Assembly (NCBI GenBank): GCA_945873125.1
Contig: CAMCBV010000026.1
Coordinates: forward strand, 1-41,678
Direction: 5' to 3'
From: Prosthecobacter debontii
Lineage (GTDB): Bacteria; Verrucomicrobiota; Verrucomicrobiia; Verrucomicrobiales; Akkermansiaceae
DNA length: 41,678 nt
Of this stretch, positions 1 through 7,132 are shown in pieces (within the stretch, counting starts at the first letter, position 1; the number at the start of each line of letters is the position of its first letter). Below the pieces are notes generated by a model, which did no database searches, had not been told where the DNA came from, and worked only from the letters and a program-made list of their open reading frames with translations. The position numbers were made by a program, and so were the translations under genes.

Positions 1-149
1 CGTGTGATTTTTGGGAGATTTCCACGCTCTGATCGACTTTTAGTCATGAACGCCTCTTGTAATACCCGTGCCAGTTACTCGGGATACATAGCTCTCTGCA
101 GTGTTTGGCTTGCGCTGTCTCTTGGGAATATTGGGTTGTGGATTTCCAA
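1..149. other. Left-edge stretch, nothing recognised
   Basis: No convincing reading frame, RNA gene or terminal repeat is visible here. It leads directly into the first palindromic repeat and is probably the remains of mobile-element insertions, but nothing in it proves that. Confidence 0.4.
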
Positions 150-215
150 GTAAGCGTCCTACGAAGCCCCTCTAGTCATAAACGTCGTAAGTCGCCAGCC
201 TACGACGTTTATGAC
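150..215. repeat. Palindromic repeat, copy 1 (one outer arm missing)
   Basis: This copy begins with the 24-nt arm seen in copy 2 (150-173), followed by a perfect 15-bp stem at 175-189 and 201-215 around an 11-nt loop at 190-200. Positions 151-215 match 276-340 at 59 of 65 positions. The right outer arm found in copy 2 is absent, so this copy looks truncated. Within the stem the pair C183-G207 replaces T308-A332 of copy 2, a compensatory change that keeps the pairing. It is not an integron attC site, as no GTTRRRY-type core is visible. Confidence 0.8.
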
Positions 216-272
216 TATGACCAAAGAATTATCTACCTCTGCAGAGGTTATCGCTGCCTGCCTCTGCTCCGT

Positions 273-367
273 CGGTAAGCGTCCTACGAAGCCCCTCTAG
301 TCATAAATGTCGTAAGTCACGAACCTACGACATTTATGTCAAGAGGGGCTTCGTAGGACGCTTACCG
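273..367. repeat. Palindromic repeat, copy 2 (complete 95-bp hairpin)
   Basis: The outer arms at 273-298 and 342-367 are a perfect 26-bp inverted repeat. Inside them is a second stem of 13 bp at 302-314 and 326-338 with an 11-nt loop at 315-325; only two mismatches separate the two stems. The whole could fold into one long hairpin, as MITE-like or REP-like elements do. It abuts the 5' edge of the broken transposase frame, so it may have been inserted into, or recombined with, that insertion sequence. No target-site duplication is evident. Confidence 0.85.
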
Positions 368-373
368 TTTTTC

Positions 374-895
374 ATGAGACTGAGACAGCTAATTGCCTCC
401 AAACTTCCCAGCTATGAACTCTCTGGAGAAGTAGAAGCCGACGAGAGTTATTTTGGCGGTGTTCGCAAGGGCAAGCGAGGTCGAGGTGCAGCCGGGAAAG
501 TCGCTGTATTCGGCCTACTTAAAAGAGGTGGAAAGGTTTATACCGCTATTATTCCAGATGCTAAAACAGAGACTCTATTACCAATCATACGAGAAAAAGT
601 AGAACCCGATAGCCTGGTCTACACAGATAACTTTCGCTCCTATAATGCACTTGATGTTAGCGAATTTCATCACCTCCGAATCAACCACTCAGAACTGTTT
701 GCTGATCAGAGAAATCACATCAATGGAATCGAGAATTTTTGGAACCAAGCAAAGCGTCATTTACGAAGATTTAATGGCATCAAAAAAGAGAACTTTCACT
801 GGTTTTTGAAGGAGTGTGAATGGCGCTTCAATGGAGGTAACCATCAAATGCTCTTGAAGCAGCTAAAATACTGGGTAAAACAGTCTCAGCAATAA
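374..895 (+). pseudogene. IS1595/ISXO2-type transposase, 5'-truncated
   Basis: The 173-residue product contains the ISXO2-like DDE domain. ADESYFGG holds a first acidic residue at D23, VYTDN a second at D85, and HINGIENFW a glutamate at E120. Full members of the family usually have roughly 100 or more further N-terminal residues, including a zinc-ribbon and helix-turn-helix region, and these are missing. The open frame continues upstream through the palindromic repeat, where it encodes repeat-derived, unrelated residues. The ATG at 374 is therefore only the first methionine of a remnant. The gene is very probably non-functional. Confidence 0.85.
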
Positions 896-897
896 GC

Positions 898-915
898 CTT
901 AGCTAGTACAGCCCC
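898..915. mobile_element. Candidate right terminal repeat of the IS1595-type element
   Basis: Just past the transposase stop the sequence reads, on the minus strand, GGGGCTGTACTAGCTAAG. A GC-rich start of this kind at the transposase 3' side fits an IS terminal inverted repeat. The matching left repeat is not found upstream, consistent with loss of the 5' half of the element. The assignment is inferred from position and appearance only. Confidence 0.4.
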
Positions 916-942
916 TTACTTATTACTAATTTCTAATGTCTC

Positions 943-2265
943 TTATCTCCGCGTGCGGCGTCTGGCGGCTCCGCTGGTCCGGCTTGGGGTTCCCGGGGAA
1001 GGCGATTGCCCACGGCGTCCACCTCCGGAGTTTTGTTGGCCGCCGCGTCCGCCACCACCCCCTTGTTTGACTTTTGGGGGTTTGAAGCCGGTGCGGTGTT
1101 TTTCTTGGAGGTTTTCGCTATGCCACTGATGGCTGGTATCGCGTGGGATCTGGGTTTTGATGAGTTTCTCGATATCGCGTAGGAAATCGATTTCGTCCTC
1201 GGCACAGAAGGAGACGGCAAGGCCATCCGCTCCAGCTCGGCCAGTGCGCCCGATCCGGTGGACATAGGCTTCGGGTTCATTCGGGAGATCGTAATTTACG
1301 ACCAAACCGATGTCTTTCACATCGACTCCGCGTGCGGCGACATCGGTGGCGACGAGAACGGGGACGAGGCCTTGTTTGAATTTTGCGAGGGCTTTTTCGC
1401 GCTGAGCTTGGGATTTATTGCCGTGAATGGCCTCTGCCTCGTAGCCAGCGGCAGTCAAGGCGATGGCCAGTTTGTTGGAGCCGTGCTTGGTGCGACCAAA
1501 GACGATGGTCAGCTTGGCTTCTTTCGCTTGGCTTTGTTTTTCTAGCAGCTGCTGCAAAAGATACATTTTGTTGCCGCGATCCACAAAACAGAGTTTTTGC
1601 TGAATGCGTTCCGCGGTGGTGACTTCAGGTGTGATGGTGACACGAGCTGGGTCACGCAGGATTTTTTGAGCAAGGGATACGATGTTCGGTGCGAGTGTGG
1701 CTGAGAAAAACAGGGATTGTTTTTTCTTTGGTAGGAGATCGACAATGCGATTCACGTCGCGGAGGAAGCCCATATCCAGCATACGATCCACTTCATCGAG
1801 CACAAAGAAATCGACGGCTGAGAGGTCGATGTAACCCTGATCGATAAGGTCAAGTAGGCGCCCTGGAGTTGCGACGAGAACATCGACGCCTGAGCGCATG
1901 GCATTGACCTGAGGGCGTTGGCCGACGCCACCCCAGATAGTCGTGAGGCGGAAACGGATTTTTTCTCCGTAAGTGGAGAAGCTTTTTGCAACTTGGCCGG
2001 CGAGTTCACGTGTTGGTGCTAATACAAGGCAGCGGCATTGTTTCGTGCGAACCGGGCGTGGGTCGCTGTGTAGGGCATTGAGGATGGGCAATGCGAACGA
2101 GGCGGTTTTTCCGGTTCCGGTCTGAGCACAGCCTAGTAGGTCACGACCTTCCAAGAGTAGCGGAATGGCTTGGGCTTGGACGGGTGATGGAGTGGTGTAG
2201 TTGAGTTCGTTGAGAACTTGTTTCAAGGGCGCGGCAAGGGCCATCGCTTCAAATGTAGGGGTCAT
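943..2265 (-). CDS. rhlE: DEAD-box RNA helicase, RhlE-like
   Basis: The 440-residue protein unwinds or remodels RNA using ATP; relatives act in ribosome assembly and RNA decay. Visible motifs are the Q motif (TPSPVQAQ, about 25-32), Walker A AQTGTGKT (47-54), PTREL (84-88), TPGRLLD (133-139), motif II, SAT (188-190), ATDVAARG and HRIGRTGRAG in the second RecA domain. Motif II reads DEVD (157-160) instead of DEAD, from clear GTG coding for valine. The last 40 or so residues are glycine- and arginine-rich, typical of an RNA-binding tail. The gene ends 28 bp from an IS end and no terminator of its own is visible. The rhlE assignment is to a subfamily; paralogues are common. Confidence 0.93.
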   Translation of the reverse strand: MTPTFEAMALAAPLKQVLNELNYTTPSPVQAQAIPLLLEGRDLLGCAQTGTGKTASFALPILNALHSDPRPVRTKQCRCLVLAPTRELAGQVAKSFSTYGEKIRFRLTTIWGGVGQRPQVNAMRSGVDVLVATPGRLLDLIDQGYIDLSAVDFFVLDEVDRMLDMGFLRDVNRIVDLLPKKKQSLFFSATLAPNIVSLAQKILRDPARVTITPEVTTAERIQQKLCFVDRGNKMYLLQQLLEKQSQAKEAKLTIVFGRTKHGSNKLAIALTAAGYEAEAIHGNKSQAQREKALAKFKQGLVPVLVATDVAARGVDVKDIGLVVNYDLPNEPEAYVHRIGRTGRAGADGLAVSFCAEDEIDFLRDIEKLIKTQIPRDTSHQWHSENLQEKHRTGFKPPKVKQGGGGGRGGQQNSGGGRRGQSPSPGTPSRTSGAARRRTRR

Positions 2266-2355
2266 TTCGTTTTTCTAAAAAACCAGTGGTTGCCGATATC
2301 GGCGCTGGTAGGGATCGATGAGATAGGGGTGAGCCTCTTGCAATCTCTCATCGAA
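2266..2355 (-). promoter_or_regulatory. Structured 5' leader of the DEAD-box helicase gene
   Basis: Two hairpins lie just upstream of the helicase start. The first pairs 2346-2354 with 2315-2323, a perfect 9-bp stem around a 22-nt loop. The second combines the 12-nt palindrome 2292-2303 with flanking arms at 2282-2286 and 2305-2309. They would form in the mRNA leader. Some helicase mRNAs are controlled through structured leaders; whether this one is has not been shown. Confidence 0.4.
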
Positions 2356-2471
2356 GTAGACCGGAAAAAGCGCTGGCAAGGAACTTGCAAGCTAGGAGGC
2401 AAAGCCTTCCGGTGATCGTGATAGCCGTATATTTCGGAATGGCAAAGTATTTCTGCGTTGCATGCGAAAAA

Positions 2472-2503
2472 CAAAAAACCGCAAGGGTTGAGCCTTGCGG
2501 TTT
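2472..2503 (-). terminator. Terminator of the glycine-zipper gene
   Basis: A perfect 11-bp stem (2476-2486 with 2493-2503) with a 6-nt loop is followed, reading the minus strand, by a run of T. It lies 27 bp past the stop of the lipoprotein gene and separates it from the helicase leader. Confidence 0.85.
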
Positions 2504-2530
2504 AAGGAGACGGTTTTAAATCCGTTGAAT

Positions 2531-2773
2531 TCAGTATTGGTTTTGGTCTTGGGAGTTGCCGTAGACCGCGCCAGCGCCCGCACCGAGGGCGCCGCCGACT
2601 GCAGCACCTTCAAGTGCATTGCCTGATTGGTGACCGATGATGCCGCCTGCGACCGCACCGAGAAGTCCGCCGCCAAGGGCACCGCGTTGGGTGTTCGGAC
2701 CGGTTGGAGCGGTGCAGTTGCTCAGGGCAATGCTGGAGATCGCGGCGACTGTTAAGAGGACTAATTTTTTCAT
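2531..2773 (-). CDS. Small glycine-zipper lipoprotein
   Basis: The 80-residue product starts with a lipoprotein signal peptide: a KK-containing N-terminus, a hydrophobic stretch and the lipobox LSNC with the acylated cysteine near residue 20. The mature part is rich in GxxxG-type repeats (GGGLLGAVAGGIIG, then GGALGAGAGAVYG), as in YMGG-like glycine-zipper proteins. These are thought to pack in or against the outer membrane. The gene has its own plausible promoter and a strong terminator, so it is monocistronic. The precise role is unknown. Confidence 0.85.
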   Translation of the reverse strand: MKKLVLLTVAAISSIALSNCTAPTGPNTQRGALGGGLLGAVAGGIIGHQSGNALEGAAVGGALGAGAGAVYGNSQDQNQY

Positions 2774-2795
2774 AATTTAGTTTGGAGTTGTTAAA

Positions 2796-2823
2796 TGAAT
2801 AGATGCATGTCTGAGAACTTCAA
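2796..2823 (-). promoter_or_regulatory. Possible promoter of the glycine-zipper gene
   Basis: On the minus strand a TTGAAG -35-like hexamer (2818-2823) and a TATTCA -10-like hexamer (2796-2801) are separated by 16 bp, 23 bp before the start codon. Both are only partial matches to the sigma-70 consensus. Confidence 0.35.
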
Positions 2824-2939
2824 GGAATTTGAACGAAGTGTTCGATTTCTCATTGCTTGGGTCTCAATGCTAAATCCGACTTCTTTGCGGTTTATTTTAT
2901 TCGATTATTTTAAAGATTTTTTTAACCAAGCCGCTCAAG

Positions 2940-3911
2940 TTAGACGGTCGCTACTTCAGGTGAACATGGGGAGAGGGAAGGTGCGAGAGGAGAGAGGCCG
3001 AGTTTCGTGAGGAGAGCCTGATCTTTTTTGACCGAGGGGTTTTCAGCTGTGAGAAGTTTATCTCCGTAGAATATGGAGTTGGCACCTGCAAAGAAGCAGA
3101 GTGCCTGCGCTTCGTCGGAAAGGCGGGTACGACCTGCGGAGAGGCGAACTTTCGCTTTTGGTACGGAAATGCGAGTGAGTGCGATCATTCGGACAATGTC
3201 GAAGGTATCAACCTGCGGGTTTTCGGCCAGCGGTGTGCCGGGCATGGGCATGAGGGAGTTGATCGGCACGGACTCGGGTTGAGGATCGAAATTTGAGATG
3301 ATTTCAAGCATGCGAAGTCGGTCGGTGATGGTTTCACCGAGGCCGAGAATACCGCCGCAACAAACGGACATGCCGGCATCCTGCACGTTCTGTATCGTAC
3401 GGAGCCGGTCTTCGTAGGTGTGTGAAGTAACAATGTTTGGGTAATGTTCAGGAGAGGTATCGAGGTTGTGGTTGTAAGCGGTGACACCAGCTTGTTTGAG
3501 TTGCTTAGCTTCCTCCGGACCGAGTTCACCAAGGGTGACACAAACTTCCATGCCGAGTTTGGAAACGTCTTGGATAATATCCAAAACTTGATCGAAGCGT
3601 TGTGTCCCACCACGAACTCCGCGCCATGCCGCACCCATGCAGAAGCGGGTGGAACCGGAATCTGCGGCGACTTTCGCTCGCTCCAGTATGTCGCATTTTG
3701 ACATGAGGCGTTCGCTCTCCACGCCAGATTTGTAGCGAGCTGATTGGGCACAGTATGAACAATCCTCCGAGCAACCACCGGTCTTGATAGAAAGAAGCGT
3801 GCAGAGCTGAACCTCGGGTTTATTCCAGTTGGCCTGATGCACATCTCTGGATTTTTGAATCAGTTCGAAAAAAGGAAGGGCGTGAAGGTCTTGTAGTTCT
3901 TTGAGAGTCAT
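2940..3911 (-). CDS. bioB: Biotin synthase
   Basis: The 323-residue radical-SAM enzyme inserts sulfur into dethiobiotin to make biotin, the last step of the pathway. The radical-SAM cluster ligands are seen in GGCSEDCSYCAQS (C47, C51, C54). Downstream are the typical MGAAWR, the Cys in VCVTLGEL, YNHNLDTSPE, CCGGILGLGE and a conserved arginine in SAGRTRLS. Length matches the family. No other bio gene is adjacent, so the pathway is dispersed in this genome. The start at 3911 gives the expected N-terminus; no clear Shine-Dalgarno sequence precedes it. Confidence 0.97.
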   Translation of the reverse strand: MTLKELQDLHALPFFELIQKSRDVHQANWNKPEVQLCTLLSIKTGGCSEDCSYCAQSARYKSGVESERLMSKCDILERAKVAADSGSTRFCMGAAWRGVRGGTQRFDQVLDIIQDVSKLGMEVCVTLGELGPEEAKQLKQAGVTAYNHNLDTSPEHYPNIVTSHTYEDRLRTIQNVQDAGMSVCCGGILGLGETITDRLRMLEIISNFDPQPESVPINSLMPMPGTPLAENPQVDTFDIVRMIALTRISVPKAKVRLSAGRTRLSDEAQALCFFAGANSIFYGDKLLTAENPSVKKDQALLTKLGLSPLAPSLSPCSPEVATV

Positions 3912-3968
3912 AGTGTGAAATGGGAGATGTTTTCGAGCGGCTGTCAGGTGGAGTGAATTGACGGGATT

Positions 3969-4652
3969 TCAATGAGTCCAGCCGTCATAGCCTGTTGGCA
4001 TGAAGCCTTGACCGACCATGGTATAAAGGGTTTTGCCTTTTGATCCGATGAGGGGGTATCCCAAATTTTTCTTCCAAACTGAAGACATGGAGGCGCCGGT
4101 GTGGCAGCCCCATGATTTACAAATGGCATTTTTGGCGAAGATGGATGATTTGAGTTTTGGGATATCGTCTTGATGCAGCCATGCGGTGGATACAGCCATG
4201 ATGTTATTGCCGTAATCGAACATGAATGAAAATTGGTTGGAGTGGCCGAAGTAATCGTAGGTCTCAACGGACTTGCGTGGTCGGGCGTTGATTTTTGAAA
4301 TGTAATCGGAGGATGAACTGAACCAGATGAGGGTTGCGTTCCGCTTGGCTGCCTGCTCGGCAATCCATGTGGTATAGGGCTTTTGATCCTCGAGTCCACG
4401 GGTTTCGTATCCGGGTTTGTAAACTAGCCACACCAGTGCCGCTTCTTTTCCCCATGTCTGGCGGATTTCTGCCATGCGGAGTGTGGAGGCGCGAACGAAA
4501 TTGCCCCACCAGCGGTCATGGCGATCTTCTTCTGTTCGATAATCTTCCCAAGCACGCAAGGCAGGACCACCGCACACGATAACGTGCTCTGCGCGGGAAA
4601 ACGGTGAGAAAAGCAAAATTGACAGGAACAAGGCTTTCTTCACGTGGGGCAT
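3969..4652 (-). CDS. Unrecognised secreted protein
   Basis: I do not recognise the family. Starting at the ATG at 4652 gives 227 residues with a clear signal peptide (MPHVKKALFLSILLFSPFSRA, predicted cleavage before EH). A longer reading from 4700 would put 16 poorly fitting residues ahead of the signal. The mature protein is about 205 residues, rich in aromatic residues (RHDRWWGNFV, YDYFGHSNQF), with CGGPALRAWEDYR at its start. It has three cysteines that could form disulphides and no transmembrane segment after the signal. It sits between bioB and the ftsB-like gene on the same strand. No catalytic motif can be named. Confidence 0.75.
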   Translation of the reverse strand: MPHVKKALFLSILLFSPFSRAEHVIVCGGPALRAWEDYRTEEDRHDRWWGNFVRASTLRMAEIRQTWGKEAALVWLVYKPGYETRGLEDQKPYTTWIAEQAAKRNATLIWFSSSSDYISKINARPRKSVETYDYFGHSNQFSFMFDYGNNIMAVSTAWLHQDDIPKLKSSIFAKNAICKSWGCHTGASMSSVWKKNLGYPLIGSKGKTLYTMVGQGFMPTGYDGWTH

Positions 4653-4721
4653 GCTGGATTTGTAAACCTGGTGGAGACTTGGGGTCAATCGGTATCGCAA
4701 AAGCCTCGAGGTGATGCTGGC

Positions 4722-5063
4722 TTAGCGATCGCGCTCGAAACGCAAGATCTTTTCGCCTTCGCGATAATAATTGAGGCGGTCACGGGCCTGGACTTCCAGA
4801 TAAGCCGGATCTTCGCGGAGGGCATGGAGCTCGATTTCTCGGTGCTCCTTGATGTCTAAAGCTTTTTGTTCTCGTTCCTGAGCACTGCGGAGCTTGGCTT
4901 GAAGTTTTTCGCTCTCGCGTATGGAAGGGTAGGCGGATGCCACAATCAGAAGACCGAAGGATATGGCCGTGAAAAGATAAAGAAGTCGATTCGTGCCCTT
5001 GATGAAGCGAACTCTCGACTCCAAACGTGCCAGTTTTTGCGGTGTGAGCTTGGTCTTGGCCAT
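4722..5063 (-). CDS. FtsB/DivIC-like septum formation initiator
   Basis: From the ATG at 5063 the product is 113 residues: a basic N-terminus (MAKTKLTPQKLARLESR), one membrane segment (about LLYLFTAISFGLLIVASAYP), then a charged coiled coil rich in E, K and R. It ends with the pattern ALREDPAYLEVQARDRLNYYREGE. A single-pass topology with a coiled coil and a 'DP.y.E..AR..l....gE' tail is characteristic of FtsB/DivIC, which link FtsL and FtsQ in the divisome. A 15-residue longer start at 5108 is possible but lacks support. It is divergent from asd. Subfamily (FtsB versus DivIC) is not resolved. Confidence 0.8.
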   Translation of the reverse strand: MAKTKLTPQKLARLESRVRFIKGTNRLLYLFTAISFGLLIVASAYPSIRESEKLQAKLRSAQEREQKALDIKEHREIELHALREDPAYLEVQARDRLNYYREGEKILRFERDR

Positions 5064-5204
5064 TTCCGAAGTGATTATGTTTGAACCCGATTCGAGGTTG
5101 ATTGTCAAGCAAGGTTAAGTTTCCTGGCATGAGCTTAGGGATTGCATGGAGGAAAACTTGCGCCTAGCGTCTGCGCCCCGGTGTGGCCGGTGGAATTAGA
5201 TACA

Positions 5205-6203
5205 ATGAAATTACCTCATGTGGCGATTGTCGGGGCGACGGGTGCCGTCGGCGTGGAAATGCTCCTTTGTCTGGAACAAAGGAATTTTGAATTGAGCGAT
5301 CTCACGCTTCTGGCTTCGGCGCGATCCGCTGGAAAGACCGTGATTTTTCGAGGCAAGGAAATTGTGATCAAGGAGCTAACGCATGATTCATTTCAAGGTA
5401 TCGACATCGCATTGTTCAGTGCCGGAGGAGATATTTCAAAGGAATTCGCGCCTTCGGCAGCAGCTGCGGGCGCGGTGGTGATCGATAATTCATCGGCATT
5501 CCGCATGGATGAGGGCGTTCCATTGGTGGTTCCTGAAATCAATCCTGAGGCCGCGAAAAACCGCCCGAAAGGCATTATCGCCAATCCGAATTGCACCACT
5601 ATCATCTCGTTGATGGCGCTAGCGCCGTTGCATGAGCGGTTTGGTTTGGAGAGTGTGATCGCATCAAGTTATCAAGCTGTTTCGGGATCAGGTGCGCAGG
5701 GAATTGTGGAATTGGAAGAGCAGGTCAAAGCGATTGCAAACGGTCAATCGTTCACGCCGAAAGTTTACCCGCGACAGATCGCCTTCAATGTCATTCCGCA
5801 AGTGGATGTTTTTACTGAAAACGGTTACACCAAAGAGGAAATGAAAATGGCCTATGAAGGGCGGAAAATTCTGGGTCATCCGGATTTGAAAGTTTCATGT
5901 ACCTGCGTGCGCGTGCCGGTCTACCGTTCACATTCGGTTTCAATTACCGCGAAGTTTTTTAAAGAGCCAGATCTTGAAGCGGCGAGAAACGCCTTTGTGG
6001 GTAGACCAGGTATTCAGGTGAAAGATGACCCTTCACAAAAACTTTTCCCTGTTCCCTTGGATACAACTGGTAAGGATGATTGTTTGGTGGGTCGTATCCG
6101 CAAGAATTTGGTTTTGGAAAACGCACTGGACTTGTGGGTTGTTGGCGATCAGGTGCGCAAGGGTGCGGCGCTTAACGCGGTCCAAATTGCGGAAATTCTC
6201 TGA
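5205..6203 (+). CDS. asd: Aspartate-semialdehyde dehydrogenase
   Basis: The 332-residue enzyme reduces beta-aspartyl phosphate to aspartate semialdehyde using NADPH, feeding lysine/diaminopimelate, threonine and methionine synthesis. The N-terminal Rossmann motif is VGATGAVG (9-16), and the active-site cysteine is C130 in ANPNCTT. Later come YQAVSGSGAQG and the C-terminal RVPVYRSHS segment with substrate-binding residues. The ATG at 5205 is chosen over 5142 because it places the Rossmann strand at the usual distance from the N-terminus. The prenyltransferase gene starts 12 bp after its stop, suggesting co-transcription. Confidence 0.97.
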   Translation: MKLPHVAIVGATGAVGVEMLLCLEQRNFELSDLTLLASARSAGKTVIFRGKEIVIKELTHDSFQGIDIALFSAGGDISKEFAPSAAAAGAVVIDNSSAFRMDEGVPLVVPEINPEAAKNRPKGIIANPNCTTIISLMALAPLHERFGLESVIASSYQAVSGSGAQGIVELEEQVKAIANGQSFTPKVYPRQIAFNVIPQVDVFTENGYTKEEMKMAYEGRKILGHPDLKVSCTCVRVPVYRSHSVSITAKFFKEPDLEAARNAFVGRPGIQVKDDPSQKLFPVPLDTTGKDDCLVGRIRKNLVLENALDLWVVGDQVRKGAALNAVQIAEIL

Positions 6204-6214
6204 ACATCCATTTC

Positions 6215-7102
6215 ATGAACGGCGATTTTGAAGATTATTTGAAAGCTAAGGTGTCTCTTGTTGACGCCGCTTTGGATGATTGGCTGCCGTCTCCGGGTGA
6301 AGCTCCCGGTTCAATTCATGAGGCGATGCGTTACACGGTTTTCGCCGGCGGTAAGCGCCTGCGTCCGGTGCTGTGCATCGCAGCAGCTGAGGCATGTGGC
6401 GGAAATGCGGCATCGGCTCTCAGGGCGGCTTGCGCGGTCGAGTTGATGCATACCTATTCGTTGGTCCATGACGATCTGCCTTGTATGGACGATGATGATT
6501 TGCGCCGCGGTCGACCGACCTGTCACAAGGTTTACGGTGAAGGCATGGCAGTGCTTTGTGGAGATGCTTTGCTAACAGAATCGTTTGCGTTGCTGGCCAA
6601 ATCGTCACCGATGGGTCGCCATACAGTGGGCGACATGGTTTCTGAGTTGGCATTGGCCGGGGGGAGTCGAAAATTGATTGGGGGCCAGGTGTTAGATCTC
6701 GAGGGTGAAGGTCAGCAACTTGACAAGCAACAACTGCTCGCGATTCATGAGGCGAAAACCGCCGCTCTGTTAGTCACTTCATTGCGTTTGGGGGGAATGG
6801 CGGCAAATGCAAGCCCCGCGCAATTGAAGGCTCTGAGTGATTTCGGGGAGAGCCTCGGTCTGGCATTTCAGGTCATCGACGATATTTTGGATGTGACACA
6901 GACAACCAAAAGTCTTGGTAAAACCGCAGGCAAAGACGTGGCGGCGAACAAGTCGACCTATCCCTCCGTATGGGGTTTGGATGAATCCCGCAAAGAGGCG
7001 GAGCGTTTGACCCAGGTTGCATTGGATGCGCTGGAAATTTTTGCAGATCGTGGCGCGAGGTTGCGAGAGATCGCCGAATGGATGTTGGCGCGTGAATACT
7101 GA
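6215..7102 (+). CDS. ispA: Polyprenyl (farnesyl-type) diphosphate synthase
   Basis: The 295-residue enzyme condenses isopentenyl diphosphate with allylic diphosphates. The first aspartate-rich motif is DDLPCMDDDD (86-95) with the two-residue insertion typical of bacterial short-chain synthases. The second is DDILD (222-226). GGKRLRP (45-51) binds isopentenyl diphosphate. These features and the length suit a farnesyl diphosphate synthase, though a geranylgeranyl product cannot be excluded from sequence alone. No Shine-Dalgarno sequence is seen. No xseB or dxs neighbour is present, unlike the E. coli arrangement. Confidence 0.92.
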   Translation: MNGDFEDYLKAKVSLVDAALDDWLPSPGEAPGSIHEAMRYTVFAGGKRLRPVLCIAAAEACGGNAASALRAACAVELMHTYSLVHDDLPCMDDDDLRRGRPTCHKVYGEGMAVLCGDALLTESFALLAKSSPMGRHTVGDMVSELALAGGSRKLIGGQVLDLEGEGQQLDKQQLLAIHEAKTAALLVTSLRLGGMAANASPAQLKALSDFGESLGLAFQVIDDILDVTQTTKSLGKTAGKDVAANKSTYPSVWGLDESRKEAERLTQVALDALEIFADRGARLREIAEWMLAREY

Positions 7103-7132
7103 TGACAAACTCGGGTCCCGAATCTTTTTTAG

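Noticed and set aside
150..215. Integron attC site
   Set aside because: The folded shape is similar, but there is no GTTRRRY/RYYYAAC core and no integrase gene in the window.
150..340. Two direct repeats with a spacer, possible CRISPR fragment
   Set aside because: Only two copies exist, each a 65-nt palindrome with internal stem; the 58-60-bp spacer contains its own palindrome, and there are no cas genes.
2900..2945. Terminator of bioB
   Set aside because: A T-rich run follows on the minus strand, but the preceding stem is only about 4 bp with a wobble pair.
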